Program-made: the position numbers and the translations under genes
The notes under the pieces: model-generated
The model's database searches: none
What the model was told of the DNA's origin: nothing
Seen by the model: the letters and a program-made list of their open reading frames with translations, nothing else
Part shown: in pieces, positions 45,467 to 56,840 of the stretch
How the letters are laid out: each line of letters starts with the position of its first letter
Position numbering within the stretch: the first letter of the stretch is position 1
Source of the DNA: Methylotenera sp.
Lineage (GTDB): Bacteria; Pseudomonadota; Gammaproteobacteria; Burkholderiales; Methylophilaceae
DNA: 64,000 nt
Direction: 5' to 3'
NCBI RefSeq assembly: GCF_030684185.1
Contig: NZ_JAUXOY010000027.1
Coordinates: 229,012 to 293,011, forward strand

Positions 45467-47557
45467 GAGGGGAGTAGCTGAGTAAATTTTTTGATAAATC
45501 TCTTCAAGTGACTTGGAAAATTTATCTGTATCAAACAAATTAGAAGTCATCTTAGTCGCAAGCAATTTTTGTTTGAGTTCCAACAGTTTCGAAGGGTTAT
45601 TTGCCAGATAAAGCGCTTTATTTTCATAATCTTGCAGTGAGTATGTAATAAGATCAGTCATGTCTGCAGCATTCAGTAAGCTAGCCGCTACGCGTGCTGC
45701 AAAGGTGTCGCCAGCACAAGTTAATACTGGCAGGCCCATCCATAATGCATCGCTACAAGTCGTATGAGCATTGTATGGAAGCGTATCTAAAAATAAGTCT
45801 GCATGTACATGACGTGCCAGATGATCGGCAATGGAAACCCTCGGTGCGAATATCAACTGATCTTCATAGATGCCTTGTAGTGCGGCTTCGCGAATCAAAT
45901 TTTGTTTTGCCCAAGTATTGCAGTCCAGTAGCCAAAGCACGCTGTTAGGCAATGCTTTGAGCAGGCTTATCCATATAGAAAAAATATCAGGCGTAATTTT
46001 GAAAGTTTGGTTAAAGCAGCAAAATACAAAGGCGTTGTCTTGCAGACCGCAGGCTTCGCGACTGGGCAGCTTACCTATTGGGCGTTTACAGTCGTTCGGT
46101 TGATAGCTATGCGGCAACAAGGCTAATGTTTCGGCATAATTATGTGCAGAATCCGGGGGGCTAATGAAGCTGTCACTCAGAATATAATCGTATAGCGGTT
46201 TTTCATTAATGCCGCCCATCGTGCCCGGAAAGCCAAGCCAGTTGACATTGATAGGCGCGGGACGCAATGCGACAATGCCACTGCGGCTGGTCTGCGTGAA
46301 GCCGGTTAAATCGACCAAAATATCGATGTTGCAGGCATTTATTTTTTTTGCGGCATCTATTTCTGATAAATGACGAATGTCATGAAATTGATCAAACGCC
46401 TTTTCTAGTCTGGTTCTCGCACTTGATTTGTCATTTACGCCATAGGAAAATGCCACGATTTCGAATATTGTGCGGTCGTGCAGTTCTATGAGTTCACTCA
46501 CTAAAAACGCAAGTGGATGTAATCTGAAATCTGCAGATAAATAACCAATTCTGATTTTTTTATTGTTATTCGGCAGGTAGGTGAAATTAAGCTGTTCACC
46601 TTGTTTAATCAGTGCTGCATACCGATTCTTTACCCAGTTATTTGCACAGGTTTTTTGTTCTTCCGCTGTGGTGGTTGGCATCGCTAAAAAAGCAAAAGGG
46701 GATATTTGCGCTTGAGGCAGGTTTTTCACCCAATGGCGAATTTCGGCAATATCTTCTTGCAAGCCTTGCCAGTCGCAGATGTGTTGTTTTTGGTGTGCTA
46801 AATGCACTTTGGCATGGTATAGCGCGGGGTTGATGCTTAACGCTTGTTTGTAACTTTCAATCGCCAAATCCAGTTGGCCTAATTCACGCTGAACATTACC
46901 CAGATTGTTATAAGCATCAGCGTCATTTGGCGATAGTTGAGTGGCTTTTTGATATTGTTTTGCCGCTTCAGCCGATTTGCCAAGCTCTCGCTGTGCATTG
47001 CCTAAGTTGTAGTATAAGACTGAGTCTTGTGCATTAAAAAGTAACGCCTCTTGAAAACATGCTTCGGCTTGTGTGTAGTTGCCGATAGACTGTGCCTCGT
47101 TTCCTAGTGATGTTAAGCAATGGCAAAGAGCAGCCCTTATATCATCCTGTTTTGGCAATGCGCGTAATACCCGGCGATAATAACCTGCAGCTTCTTCATA
47201 GCGATTCAGCGTCAATAAAGTATTGCCTAAGTTTAGTTGAACATCTAAGTCTTTAGGTTGCAGCAGTATCGCTTGCTGAAAGCTTTTGACGGCGGCATCC
47301 AGTTGGTTGTCTGCGCTCAATGCAAGCCCGTAGTTATTCAAGTAATCAAGATTACGCGGGCTGATTTTTAAGGCTTTGGCAATGTGCTGCACTGCCAGTG
47401 ATGTTCGGTTGGTTTGGTAGCAAATTACGCCTAGCATGTGCAACGCGTCCGCATGATTGGGTTGCAGGGCAAGCGCTTGTTGAAGTACCGACTCAGCTTG
47501 CTCTAGCTGATTGTTGCGATAATGTTGCAGTGCGGTTAAATAGTGAGCTTGAGGCAT
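45458..47557 (-). CDS. TPR protein with O-GlcNAc-transferase-like domain (GT41, SPINDLY type)
   Basis: A 699-residue protein. Residues 1-265 are about seven tetratricopeptide repeats (for example YYNLGNAQRELGKSAEAAKQ). Residues about 335-690 resemble the GT41 domain of O-linked GlcNAc transferases: RIGYLSADFRLHPLAF, DILVDLTGFTQTSR, the WLGFPGTMG loop and DTLPYNAHTTCSDALWMGLPV. It likely glycosylates a protein or peptide with a nucleotide sugar. It begins 9 bases after mnmC. The last two codons and the stop come from a REP-like repeat, so the C-terminus may have been altered. Confidence 0.87.
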   Translation of the reverse strand: MPQAHYLTALQHYRNNQLEQAESVLQQALALQPNHADALHMLGVICYQTNRTSLAVQHIAKALKISPRNLDYLNNYGLALSADNQLDAAVKSFQQAILLQPKDLDVQLNLGNTLLTLNRYEEAAGYYRRVLRALPKQDDIRAALCHCLTSLGNEAQSIGNYTQAEACFQEALLFNAQDSVLYYNLGNAQRELGKSAEAAKQYQKATQLSPNDADAYNNLGNVQRELGQLDLAIESYKQALSINPALYHAKVHLAHQKQHICDWQGLQEDIAEIRHWVKNLPQAQISPFAFLAMPTTTAEEQKTCANNWVKNRYAALIKQGEQLNFTYLPNNNKKIRIGYLSADFRLHPLAFLVSELIELHDRTIFEIVAFSYGVNDKSSARTRLEKAFDQFHDIRHLSEIDAAKKINACNIDILVDLTGFTQTSRSGIVALRPAPINVNWLGFPGTMGGINEKPLYDYILSDSFISPPDSAHNYAETLALLPHSYQPNDCKRPIGKLPSREACGLQDNAFVFCCFNQTFKITPDIFSIWISLLKALPNSVLWLLDCNTWAKQNLIREAALQGIYEDQLIFAPRVSIADHLARHVHADLFLDTLPYNAHTTCSDALWMGLPVLTCAGDTFAARVAASLLNAADMTDLITYSLQDYENKALYLANNPSKLLELKQKLLATKMTSNLFDTDKFSKSLEEIYQKIYSATPLAP

Positions 47558-47566
47558 GCGCTAATT

Positions 47567-48820
47567 TTAACCTGAAATGCGATTTGAACTTACAGTCAAG
47601 TTGTAACTTGCAGATACGTTGGAACTTGCAACCATTTTTGCCAATTTCTTTAAACCTAATTTTTTCAGTGTAAAACGGTTCGGGTTCAATAGACCTGCTA
47701 ACCCTGCTGGCATAGGATGGTTTTCATCGCAGATTAAGCATGCCAAAAGCTCCGCACACATGGGCGCGCTGGTAAAGCCACGACTGCCATGCGCCACATT
47801 GATATAAAGCCCTTTTATCCACGGCAATGTCTCTGGTTTTGCATTTGGGCGGGGTGGGGCAGATTTCAATGCGGTGTTATCTAACAACTCACCCAGTAAT
47901 GGAAAGTAATCGGAGGTAGAGCATCTGAGTGAAACGCGGCCATTTGTGATGTTGTGTTTAAGATTTTCATATAGAGGTATTGAAAAGCTTTTAAGCCTTG
48001 CCAAATTGGCAAGGTGGTCGTAATCGTCAAGCGCTAAATCAGTGTTTTCTGTTGAGAATGTTGCCCCCAGGCAATGCTGATTATTTACCGCTGGGCTCAG
48101 GTAACCATCACTACATATTATTGATTTAAGCTTTTGGCTGGTATCTGTAGCTGCAAGAATGCTCACTTGCCCACGCACTGCCTGTGTTTTTAAATGGAGG
48201 CTTAAGCCTAAATTTTGTGCTTCGTTGGCATTTGCAATGATGAGTAAATCAGCTTTTTCAATTATTTTATCAGCAGAATAAATCTCAAATAAATTATTAT
48301 TTTTCAATATATTATTAACTAAACTTAATGTTTTTACTGAGATATTTTCATGCTCGGTTAAACGCTTGCAAAGTTGTTGCGGATTTACCCAGGCGGCGCC
48401 AGGAAAATACAGCGCATCATGGTTCAATGTGATGCCAGCAATGCTGCTAGCTTCGGTAGCTGTGAGGTATTTTAAAATCTCTTCGGCATGATTTTGTGCG
48501 GCGACTTTTTGAATGCGGGCTAACTCTCTTGGGTTGAAGCCCAGTTGTAGCATGCCGCAAATATTGATGTCAGCAGGATTGAGATTGAGCGATTTAAAGA
48601 AATTTAAACTATACAAATAACTTTCAAGCGCGAATAGGCTTGCATCATCATCGCCACTTAAACGTGGGTAAAGCATCGCTTGTGGATTTCCAGAGGCTTC
48701 GCAGGCTATCTTATCATTGCGTTCGAATAATGTGACTTGAATGCCACGAGTCGCCAATGCATAAGCAGTGCTACACCCCGCGATACCGCCGCCAATCACA
48801 ATCGCTGTTTTATGCGTCAT
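47567..48820 (-). CDS. mnmC: FAD-dependent cmnm5(s2)U oxidase (MnmC C-terminal half as a separate protein)
   Basis: A 417-residue FAD-dependent oxidoreductase matching the C-terminal half of MnmC. The dinucleotide motif is GGGIAGCSTAYALA, followed by LFERNDKIACEASGNPQAMLYPRLS, a strong MnmC signature. It removes the carboxymethyl group from cmnm5s2U34. Start ATG 48820 overlaps the mnmD stop by 11 bases. A frame opening at 48844 exists but adds only eight residues. In enterobacteria the two halves are fused; here they are separate but overlapping genes. Confidence 0.9.
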   Translation of the reverse strand: MTHKTAIVIGGGIAGCSTAYALATRGIQVTLFERNDKIACEASGNPQAMLYPRLSGDDDASLFALESYLYSLNFFKSLNLNPADINICGMLQLGFNPRELARIQKVAAQNHAEEILKYLTATEASSIAGITLNHDALYFPGAAWVNPQQLCKRLTEHENISVKTLSLVNNILKNNNLFEIYSADKIIEKADLLIIANANEAQNLGLSLHLKTQAVRGQVSILAATDTSQKLKSIICSDGYLSPAVNNQHCLGATFSTENTDLALDDYDHLANLARLKSFSIPLYENLKHNITNGRVSLRCSTSDYFPLLGELLDNTALKSAPPRPNAKPETLPWIKGLYINVAHGSRGFTSAPMCAELLACLICDENHPMPAGLAGLLNPNRFTLKKLGLKKLAKMVASSNVSASYNLTVSSNRISG

Positions 48821-49544
48821 GAACATTCCCAACAAAATACCCAATCAGCATTTCACGTTTTTTACCAAAACCAGTTTGTTTGCTGACTGAAAATCCAGCC
48901 TTGATTAACGCTCGCCGCACCTCTCCAGCGCTGGTGAATGTAGAAAAAGTGGCGGTTGGGTATGAAAGTCTAGCCATCTCTTCAAATAATACAGCTTGCC
49001 ACATGTCAGGGTTTTTGACTGGTGCAAAGCCGTCTAAAAACCATGCATCAATTTTATTTTCTATCTGGCTTAAACGCTCTGTTGCGTCGCCGATTAAAAT
49101 TGTTAAGCGGATACGATTGTTAAACAGCGTGATGGTTTCTACGCCGCTAATGAGTTGTACATACTGCGCTAAAAGTGGCTCACTAAACCCTTGTAATTGA
49201 GGCCACATGGTCAATGCTGCCGTTATATCCGGTAAGTTTAGCGGATATTTCTCTACGCTAATAAAATGTAAAGCTGCATCCTGGGGTGTGGTTTCTAGCC
49301 ATAGTTTAACGGCGCATAAAAAATTTAAGCCTGTACCAAAGCCAGTTTCGGCAATGGTAAAGTTTTTTGCAGTTAAGTTTTGCCAGCGGCTTTGTAGATG
49401 ATTGCCCTGCAAAAATACATAATCAGTTTCAAGTAAACCGTTGTCGGTAGAAAAATAAACATCATCAAATGCGCTGGCATAGGGCTGGCCATTTCGCCAT
49501 TCTACTTTTGCAATGTAATTTTTAGGTTTATTCGGCACTCGCAT
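48810..49544 (-). CDS. mnmD: tRNA nm5(s2)U methyltransferase (MnmC N-terminal half as a separate protein)
   Basis: A 244-residue SAM-dependent methyltransferase. AETGFGTGLNFL is the SAM loop and KIDAWFLDGFAPVKNPDMW the family signature of the MnmC N-terminal domain (DUF752). It converts nm5s2U34 to mnm5s2U34 in tRNA. It overlaps the yhcH stop by 17 bases and the mnmC start by 11, so the three genes are translationally coupled. Confidence 0.92.
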   Translation of the reverse strand: MRVPNKPKNYIAKVEWRNGQPYASAFDDVYFSTDNGLLETDYVFLQGNHLQSRWQNLTAKNFTIAETGFGTGLNFLCAVKLWLETTPQDAALHFISVEKYPLNLPDITAALTMWPQLQGFSEPLLAQYVQLISGVETITLFNNRIRLTILIGDATERLSQIENKIDAWFLDGFAPVKNPDMWQAVLFEEMARLSYPTATFSTFTSAGEVRRALIKAGFSVSKQTGFGKKREMLIGYFVGNVHDA

Positions 49545-49989
49545 TTACCGCGATTTTAAAGACGACTTTGTGAATATTCTCTGCAGCAACTAGTGGTGCA
49601 TGGGTATCTTCAGGAAAAAATATGCAGAAAGTATTTGGCGGTGTAGACAACCAGGTGGCAGGGGTGTCGTGAAAGAATTGAATATCACTTGCGGCATTGT
49701 AAACATCTACCGGCTGATGGCAATCTGAAAGCGATTTCCAGCCCATTTCATCTGTTCCATCTAGCACTAACTGTATGTCGATGTATTTGCGATGACATTC
49801 TAATTGCGCGACTTCGCGAGAACGTCCCGGAACACGCTCTACAATGGCGAACAAGTCATCACCTGCAATAGAGTGTCGCCCAGACGCGAGCAAATGTAAG
49901 TCTGTATTTTTTATATATTCAAACACTTGAGGAAACATGGGGTGTAATCGGGCGTAGCGCTCAGCGTTTGCAATCGTATCAAAAATCAT
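49528..49989 (-). CDS. YhcH/YjgK/YiaL family protein
   Basis: A 153-residue DUF386 family protein with a cupin-like fold. Landmarks are HSIAGDDLFAIVER near the middle and the metal-ligand region FFPEDTHAPLVA near the C-terminus. Biochemical roles of the family remain unclear; some members act on sugars. It lies between ycaO (15 bases) and mnmD (17-base overlap), in one operon. Confidence 0.87.
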   Translation of the reverse strand: MIFDTIANAERYARLHPMFPQVFEYIKNTDLHLLASGRHSIAGDDLFAIVERVPGRSREVAQLECHRKYIDIQLVLDGTDEMGWKSLSDCHQPVDVYNAASDIQFFHDTPATWLSTPPNTFCIFFPEDTHAPLVAAENIHKVVFKIAVNASAE

Positions 49990-50004
49990 GAGAATATCCC
50001 TCGA

Positions 50005-51762
50005 CTATTGCCAAACTTTACGGTAAGCGGCTAATAATTGTTGGTGCATTTTACTGCCTTCCATATTTACACCTAAATTACCTAAGCCAAAATACTGTTC
50101 TTCTCGATTGATTAGGCGTTGTGCTTGCTGCAGGGTTTCAGTGCCATACATGAGTTGCAGGTTAGCTTCGAATAGGCCTGTGTCGCCACTTTCGAATTCA
50201 TTTGCAGCAAGCTCTTCTTTTATTTGTACTAAGTTACTTACACAACGATACACGCGTGCGCGCTCTGGCTTGAGTTCATTAAATTGAGCAATCCAGGCGC
50301 AGCCGTCTAAGATAGAATCGGTGTCACCAGCAGCTAAAGCGGCTAGGGCTTTAAGTTCTCCAACGCGTAAATCCACCCAAGTGGTGTTAGGGTCAGCACA
50401 TAGGCCGATTAAAGTGGTGACAGGTAGTTCATCGGCCAAGTCTAAATCTAATAAGGTTTCTAGCAGTTTGGTAGATTCATCTTGGCTAAGTTCTTGTAAT
50501 CTCAGGGCAAAAGGGCGCACCAAATTGCCTACGGTGTTGTTTTCCCATTCTAACTCTTCTACCGGGTAGATTTCTGACATGCCTGGTACAAAGATGCGGC
50601 AAGCGTAAACGCCTAAGTGGATGAAGTCCGCAATGTACATATCATGTCCGCTATTGTGAATGGTGTTGACACACCAGTTGTAATCTTCTTCAGTTGTGGT
50701 GCCAAAGTTCCAATCTACAAATTCGTAATCAGGAGTGCTACGTAAGAAGTTCCAACTGATAACACCGCTGGAATCTACAAAGTGGATTTCTAAGTTTTGT
50801 GAATCGGCAATTTCTTCCATATCGAAACCTGGGGCGACAAAGCCTTTTAAGCTACCAAGCGCTCGGCCTTGTAATAACTCTGTCAGTGCACGCTCTAAAG
50901 CCACTTCAAAGCGTGGATGCGCGCCAAAGCTGGCAAAACAACCTTGGTCTTCTGGATGGAGTAGGGTGACGTTCATCACAGGATATTGACCACCGAGTGA
51001 AGCATCCTTCACCAAGATGCCGTAACCAGCATCGCGCAAACCCTTAATGCCGGCGGCGATGCGCGGATAACGGTTAATCACTTCTTCTGGCACATCAGGC
51101 AGGCAAATGCCTTCGCGGATGATTTTGTATTTGATGTCGCGTTCAAAAATCTCTGCAAGTGCTTGTGTACGGGCTTCCATCAACGTATTGCCAGCGCTCA
51201 TACCGTTACTTACATACAAATTGCCGATGAGGTTTACCGGGAATAAAACGGTTTTATCATCGCGCAAACGTGTGTAAGGAATCGCACAAATACCACGTTC
51301 TTTATTGCCTGAATTCAAATCAATGAGCTGGCTGGCAACTGCTGTGCCTTCAGGGTTGTAAAATTTTTGCAACTCAGGTGTCAGCAGCTCTTTAGGCCAT
51401 TTATTGCCCTTGATTTTGAACCATTGCTCATTCGGATAATGCACAAAATCTTTGTTAGCGATGGTTTCGCCTAAGTAAAAATGCGTCCAAAAGTAATTGG
51501 TGCTTAAACGCTCAAAATACTCCCCCAGCGCACTGGCACGGGCAGCAAGTTGTGATGCACCCTTACCGTTGGTAAACAGGCGAGTGCAGTCGCGGTCTAT
51601 CACATGCACAGACCAAATGCCTTCAATCTCATTCAACCATGATTGCTCGATTACATGAATACCTAAAGCCTCTAGCTTGCCTTGCAGCGTGCTAATGGAT
51701 GATTCAAGAGAGGCATCTTTACTCGGTATAAAGGTTTCGTTTGTGGTTGAATTTGCAGTCAT
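50005..51762 (-). CDS. ycaO: YcaO-domain protein, E. coli YcaO type
   Basis: A 585-residue protein with the layout and length of E. coli YcaO (586 aa). YcaO domains activate amide backbones with ATP. Visible features are the ATP-binding Glu-rich pieces SALGEYFERLS, EARTQALAEIFERDIKY and ELLQGRALG, and a C-terminal helical tail. The E. coli protein has been linked to beta-methylthiolation of ribosomal protein S12 together with RimO. Start chosen at ATG 51762; an upstream ATG 51822 would add 20 unconserved residues. No precursor peptide or partner cyclodehydratase gene is seen, which argues against a RiPP cluster. Confidence 0.9.
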   Translation of the reverse strand: MTANSTTNETFIPSKDASLESSISTLQGKLEALGIHVIEQSWLNEIEGIWSVHVIDRDCTRLFTNGKGASQLAARASALGEYFERLSTNYFWTHFYLGETIANKDFVHYPNEQWFKIKGNKWPKELLTPELQKFYNPEGTAVASQLIDLNSGNKERGICAIPYTRLRDDKTVLFPVNLIGNLYVSNGMSAGNTLMEARTQALAEIFERDIKYKIIREGICLPDVPEEVINRYPRIAAGIKGLRDAGYGILVKDASLGGQYPVMNVTLLHPEDQGCFASFGAHPRFEVALERALTELLQGRALGSLKGFVAPGFDMEEIADSQNLEIHFVDSSGVISWNFLRSTPDYEFVDWNFGTTTEEDYNWCVNTIHNSGHDMYIADFIHLGVYACRIFVPGMSEIYPVEELEWENNTVGNLVRPFALRLQELSQDESTKLLETLLDLDLADELPVTTLIGLCADPNTTWVDLRVGELKALAALAAGDTDSILDGCAWIAQFNELKPERARVYRCVSNLVQIKEELAANEFESGDTGLFEANLQLMYGTETLQQAQRLINREEQYFGLGNLGVNMEGSKMHQQLLAAYRKVWQ

Positions 51763-51847
51763 TTGGAAGGCTCTTGGTAAAAAGGGTGACAGAATATCAT
51801 GCTGTAGTGACAACACGATCAATAGAGTGTGGTAAGTCCAGACGGTA

Positions 51848-52447
51848 TTATTTTTTATCTATATTATTTGCTGATAAAGCCTGACGGTATTCTTCAAGTT
51901 TGGCTTCGTAGTTTTCCGCCTCACCGAAATCCAAAAAGCGCGAATAGCGCGCATGCGTGCTTAGTACTTTTCTAGCATGTTTAATTGGGCAAAAGTATTG
52001 CTCTGTTCTTGCCACAATTTCGCTAATGTAAGCAATCATGCCCGTGCCATACGCACAATAAGTACAGTGAAATTTTTCAATAAAATTCAGATAACTCAAG
52101 TTTTGCCGGTCAAAAATAATGTAATCAGCCCGGCGAACCTTCTTGATGCCATAAATCGGAAAACAAGTCAGTTGATAAAAACTCACAAACAGATCAGTCA
52201 CCAGTAAGGGAATAATCATCGCGTAAATGATAGGCCCGGTAATCAGGTTCTGTGGTCGGTCGGTTATCAGCCAGCGAAAAAAATTTCTTTTGAGTCTGCG
52301 GTGTGTTTCTTTGATGGATTGTTCAAATTCAACACGCTTGCCCTTAATTTGAAAAAACATCGTTGATGGCTGTTCGCTTAGAGCGGTGCGAAGTTCATCT
52401 TCAAGCACGTTCATTTGGTCAAGTAATTGCTGAATACGCTCGTTCAC
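51848..52447 (-). CDS. Conserved membrane protein of unknown function
   Basis: A 199-residue protein with an N-terminal coiled-coil helix (about 1-55), two adjacent hydrophobic segments (about 70-98), and a C-terminal cytosolic part with a C-x2-C pair (CTYC, about 131-134) and a further Cys in YFCPIKHARK. These residues might bind metal. I do not know its function. It lies 85 bases upstream of ycaO on the same strand and may be in its transcription unit. Confidence 0.75.
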   Translation of the reverse strand: MNERIQQLLDQMNVLEDELRTALSEQPSTMFFQIKGKRVEFEQSIKETHRRLKRNFFRWLITDRPQNLITGPIIYAMIIPLLVTDLFVSFYQLTCFPIYGIKKVRRADYIIFDRQNLSYLNFIEKFHCTYCAYGTGMIAYISEIVARTEQYFCPIKHARKVLSTHARYSRFLDFGEAENYEAKLEEYRQALSANNIDKK

Positions 52448-52600
52448 GTTAAATCCTATTTAATAGTTTGATGACCTTGGTATTGTCAGTATAAACGGTA
52501 TGAACAACTTGTTGATGTTTTGAAGGTTGTTATAAGTAATTGTCTGGTGGTGACATTAACTTTGTATCAATCAGGCTTGGTTTGGTTAGTTTTTTCTAGA

Positions 52601-52840
52601 TTAAGTGTCTTGCAGCGTCAGTAGATAAAGCGCCTCAACTTTATCGCGAGCCCACGGTGTTTTGCGTAAAAATTTTAGACTGGATGCAATGCTGGGGTCA
52701 TTGCTAAAGCAGCGCACAGGTATGCGTGCAGCTAATTCAGCCCAGCCAAATTTAGCCTCTAACGCCCTAACAACTGTTTCTAAGGTTATGCCATGCAAAG
52801 GATTATTGTGCTGATTTTGCGAGGTGCTAGTTTGAGGCAT
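52601..52840 (-). CDS. VF530/DUF2132 family protein
   Basis: A 79-residue protein with the VF530 pattern NNPLHGITLETVV, FGWAELAARIPVRCF and SLKFLRKTPWAR. Members are small helical proteins thought to bind DNA or other proteins; function is not established. The ATG at 52840 is preferred over a TTG at 52873. It is downstream of gdhA but separated from it by a terminator. Confidence 0.9.
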   Translation of the reverse strand: MPQTSTSQNQHNNPLHGITLETVVRALEAKFGWAELAARIPVRCFSNDPSIASSLKFLRKTPWARDKVEALYLLTLQDT

Positions 52841-52924
52841 TATGATTTTCTGCAGTTCTTTCAGCTTAAACAAAAGCTAGAGGTTTAATTATAGTTTTGA
52901 ATGATATTATAAAAAAAGGAATAA

Positions 52925-52954
52925 AAAAACCGCAACTTTACAGCAGCGGTTTTT
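52925..52954 (-). terminator. Rho-independent terminator of gdhA
   Basis: AAAAACCGC (52925-52933) pairs with GCGGTTTTT (52946-52954); on the minus strand the stem runs into seven T. It lies 28 bases after the gdhA stop. Confidence 0.82.
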
Positions 52955-52981
52955 AAATTAAAGCAGCGTTATAACTTTTAC

Positions 52982-54822
<1,841 letters not shown>

Positions 54823-56067
54823 TTATTTTGCTTTCTGGATATTGCAGCGTTCAGATAAATACATCAAGACTTCATTTAACTTCTCATCTGAACGATCTAA
54901 CAGATACGGCGTAGCTTCTTCAATAAAGTCAGCCCATAATGACCGAAGTTGCTCTATCTCTTCATGGGGCGCCTTCTTGATTAGATTGAGCACTTCATTT
55001 TGTAAAAGTCCATTTTCACGAATATTTAACACCGCTTTTTTTGCTTCACTCACTCTTAACATAGTCTTTTGATCTATCCCTGCCGCCGCACAAAGGAATA
55101 AGGTAAGAAGCAATGAATCCTCCTCCGTACCACCTGTTAGCGCAAACCAGTCTACTGCAAGCATTTTATCGAACCGACTCACATCATTTAGCTGATCATG
55201 CAAGTAAAAGTATTTGCGGTCTTTGAGGTCGTTTAACACTGATTCTAGCGCTACGGATTGATTGGTTACTTTAGGAACATCATCATTTTTAACGCTTGTG
55301 AGAACTGCTTTGGCATAGCCTTGAAATTCAGCAGGCAAGTCATCTATAAATTTGGTTCTACAAGTTACATCACCCAGAAACCCATACTCTTTGCGAATTG
55401 AGGTGAAAATGTCAAACAAACCTGCTTCATCAGGAAAGCCGGATTTATTGCTCGCGACTTTCTTTGTGCTATATGCCAAAGATAACAATACTGTTCGAAT
55501 GACGTGTTCAGCCGATGCATGCATTTCATTCAGTTGATTGATAGGTGCTCCAATTTTCTTTGCTAGCAAAGTGGCAAAATCGATATTTCTTTTGAACCGT
55601 TCACAATCTATAAATGTTTGCCTAAATTTTGCTACAGGCACCCCTTTGATTAAACATTTTTTTAAGAATTCACGCTCAGAATCAAGCCGGGGAGAACCGA
55701 AGTGATCATCTTCTGGCATGCTGTAGAGCGCTTTCAGCATTTGCGATCCACCGCGAGATAGTGCCCGGAACGGTTTTTCTTTTAAAAGTTGTGCTGCTCT
55801 ATCCAGTTCGCCATCCGTTGTATCTTCAAGATATAAGCTGACCAGACTCACCATACGCTTCATTGAAGCTTCCAGGTTTTTTCTGAGATGAGTGGATTCA
55901 GCAAAATATTCAGTAATTTGAAGAGAGCCTGTGGCCGCATCATTGATAATCTCATCGACCCGTGCCTGATTAATGAGGCCGTGCTGAACCGCATGTCTAA
56001 ATGCTTTTTCAAAGAAAGGTGCATTGTCATACGATGCAACAGATTGTGTATTTTTAGCAGGTGTCAT
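54823..56067 (-). CDS. Unrecognised protein in the J-domain operon
   Basis: A 414-residue protein, largely alpha-helical, without signal peptide, membrane segment or cysteine pattern. I do not recognise a family. It starts 45 bases after the acidic 223-aa protein gene and is the last gene of a leftward four-gene operon headed by a J-domain protein. A cytosolic role with DnaK/J partners is context-based inference. Confidence 0.7.
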   Translation of the reverse strand: MTPAKNTQSVASYDNAPFFEKAFRHAVQHGLINQARVDEIINDAATGSLQITEYFAESTHLRKNLEASMKRMVSLVSLYLEDTTDGELDRAAQLLKEKPFRALSRGGSQMLKALYSMPEDDHFGSPRLDSEREFLKKCLIKGVPVAKFRQTFIDCERFKRNIDFATLLAKKIGAPINQLNEMHASAEHVIRTVLLSLAYSTKKVASNKSGFPDEAGLFDIFTSIRKEYGFLGDVTCRTKFIDDLPAEFQGYAKAVLTSVKNDDVPKVTNQSVALESVLNDLKDRKYFYLHDQLNDVSRFDKMLAVDWFALTGGTEEDSLLLTLFLCAAAGIDQKTMLRVSEAKKAVLNIRENGLLQNEVLNLIKKAPHEEIEQLRSLWADFIEEATPYLLDRSDEKLNEVLMYLSERCNIQKAK

Positions 56068-56112
56068 AGGTGGCTGTTAAATGATGAAAAGGCTGCGTAT
56101 AAAGGATATTAC

Positions 56113-56784
56113 TTAAATCGCAGAATCTTCGTCCTCATCATCGCCCCGGGTTACTTTTTCTACAGGGTCGTTATTCACTACTACTTCTTCATCACCTTCA
56201 GTAATATGCACAACTTCAGGGATTGATTTTTCCTCAAGCTTAACTTTTAAGAGAGCATGTACTATATTGTAAATATCTGCATGTTCATGGCGTAGTAACC
56301 AAGTAAGCTCTTTCCAGTCATGATCGCTAATTTCTGCGCGTGTTATATCTTCTGTTTCTAGTGCCGCAAATGTCTCTCCTGCCACTTCTTCTGCGCGATC
56401 AGATAGGTAATCGGCCAATGCCTCATAACCGAATTCCAGTTCGGCGATTGCCGCAATAAATTCGTTAGCATCGGCATCCTCTCTAAAAATCACCGAATTA
56501 ATCATTCCGCGCAGATGTTCATGGGACATATCTTTATAGAGTCGGTCTAAAACAACCACGCGTGCAAATTGTTCAGGGGTAATCAATAAATTCAATAGTG
56601 ACTGTTTAGATGAGTCATATTCACGGATTACCGCTAATAAATCTTTTGATGGCATCTCATCAAGAACCTCTACCAGCGCATAATCACCTTCGGTTTCAAC
56701 TAGGGCGGACAGTAAAGCCTCGGCTCTGACTATGTCGCCAGACTGAATAAGGTTTCTTGCTTCTACAACGACTAAATGTGTCAT
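56113..56784 (-). CDS. Acid-tailed helical protein in the J-domain operon
   Basis: A 223-residue protein of repeated short helices (about 1-130), superficially like the helical N domain of MgtE transporters (weak guess), without membrane segments. The C-terminal tail is strongly acidic (ends DDEDEDSAI). No recognised catalytic motif. It lies 56 bases after the preceding gene and 45 before the next. Confidence 0.7.
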   Translation of the reverse strand: MTHLVVVEARNLIQSGDIVRAEALLSALVETEGDYALVEVLDEMPSKDLLAVIREYDSSKQSLLNLLITPEQFARVVVLDRLYKDMSHEHLRGMINSVIFREDADANEFIAAIAELEFGYEALADYLSDRAEEVAGETFAALETEDITRAEISDHDWKELTWLLRHEHADIYNIVHALLKVKLEEKSIPEVVHITEGDEEVVVNNDPVEKVTRGDDEDEDSAI

Positions 56785-56840
56785 TTTTATCCTATTTCAT
56801 TCTCTAAAATCTACTAATGGGTATTGAGTCTTTCCTAGGG

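Noticed and set aside
50005..51762. RiPP biosynthesis cluster around the YcaO gene
   Set aside because: The protein has the length and style of stand-alone E. coli YcaO, and neighbours are tRNA-modification genes; no precursor peptide or cyclodehydratase partner was seen.
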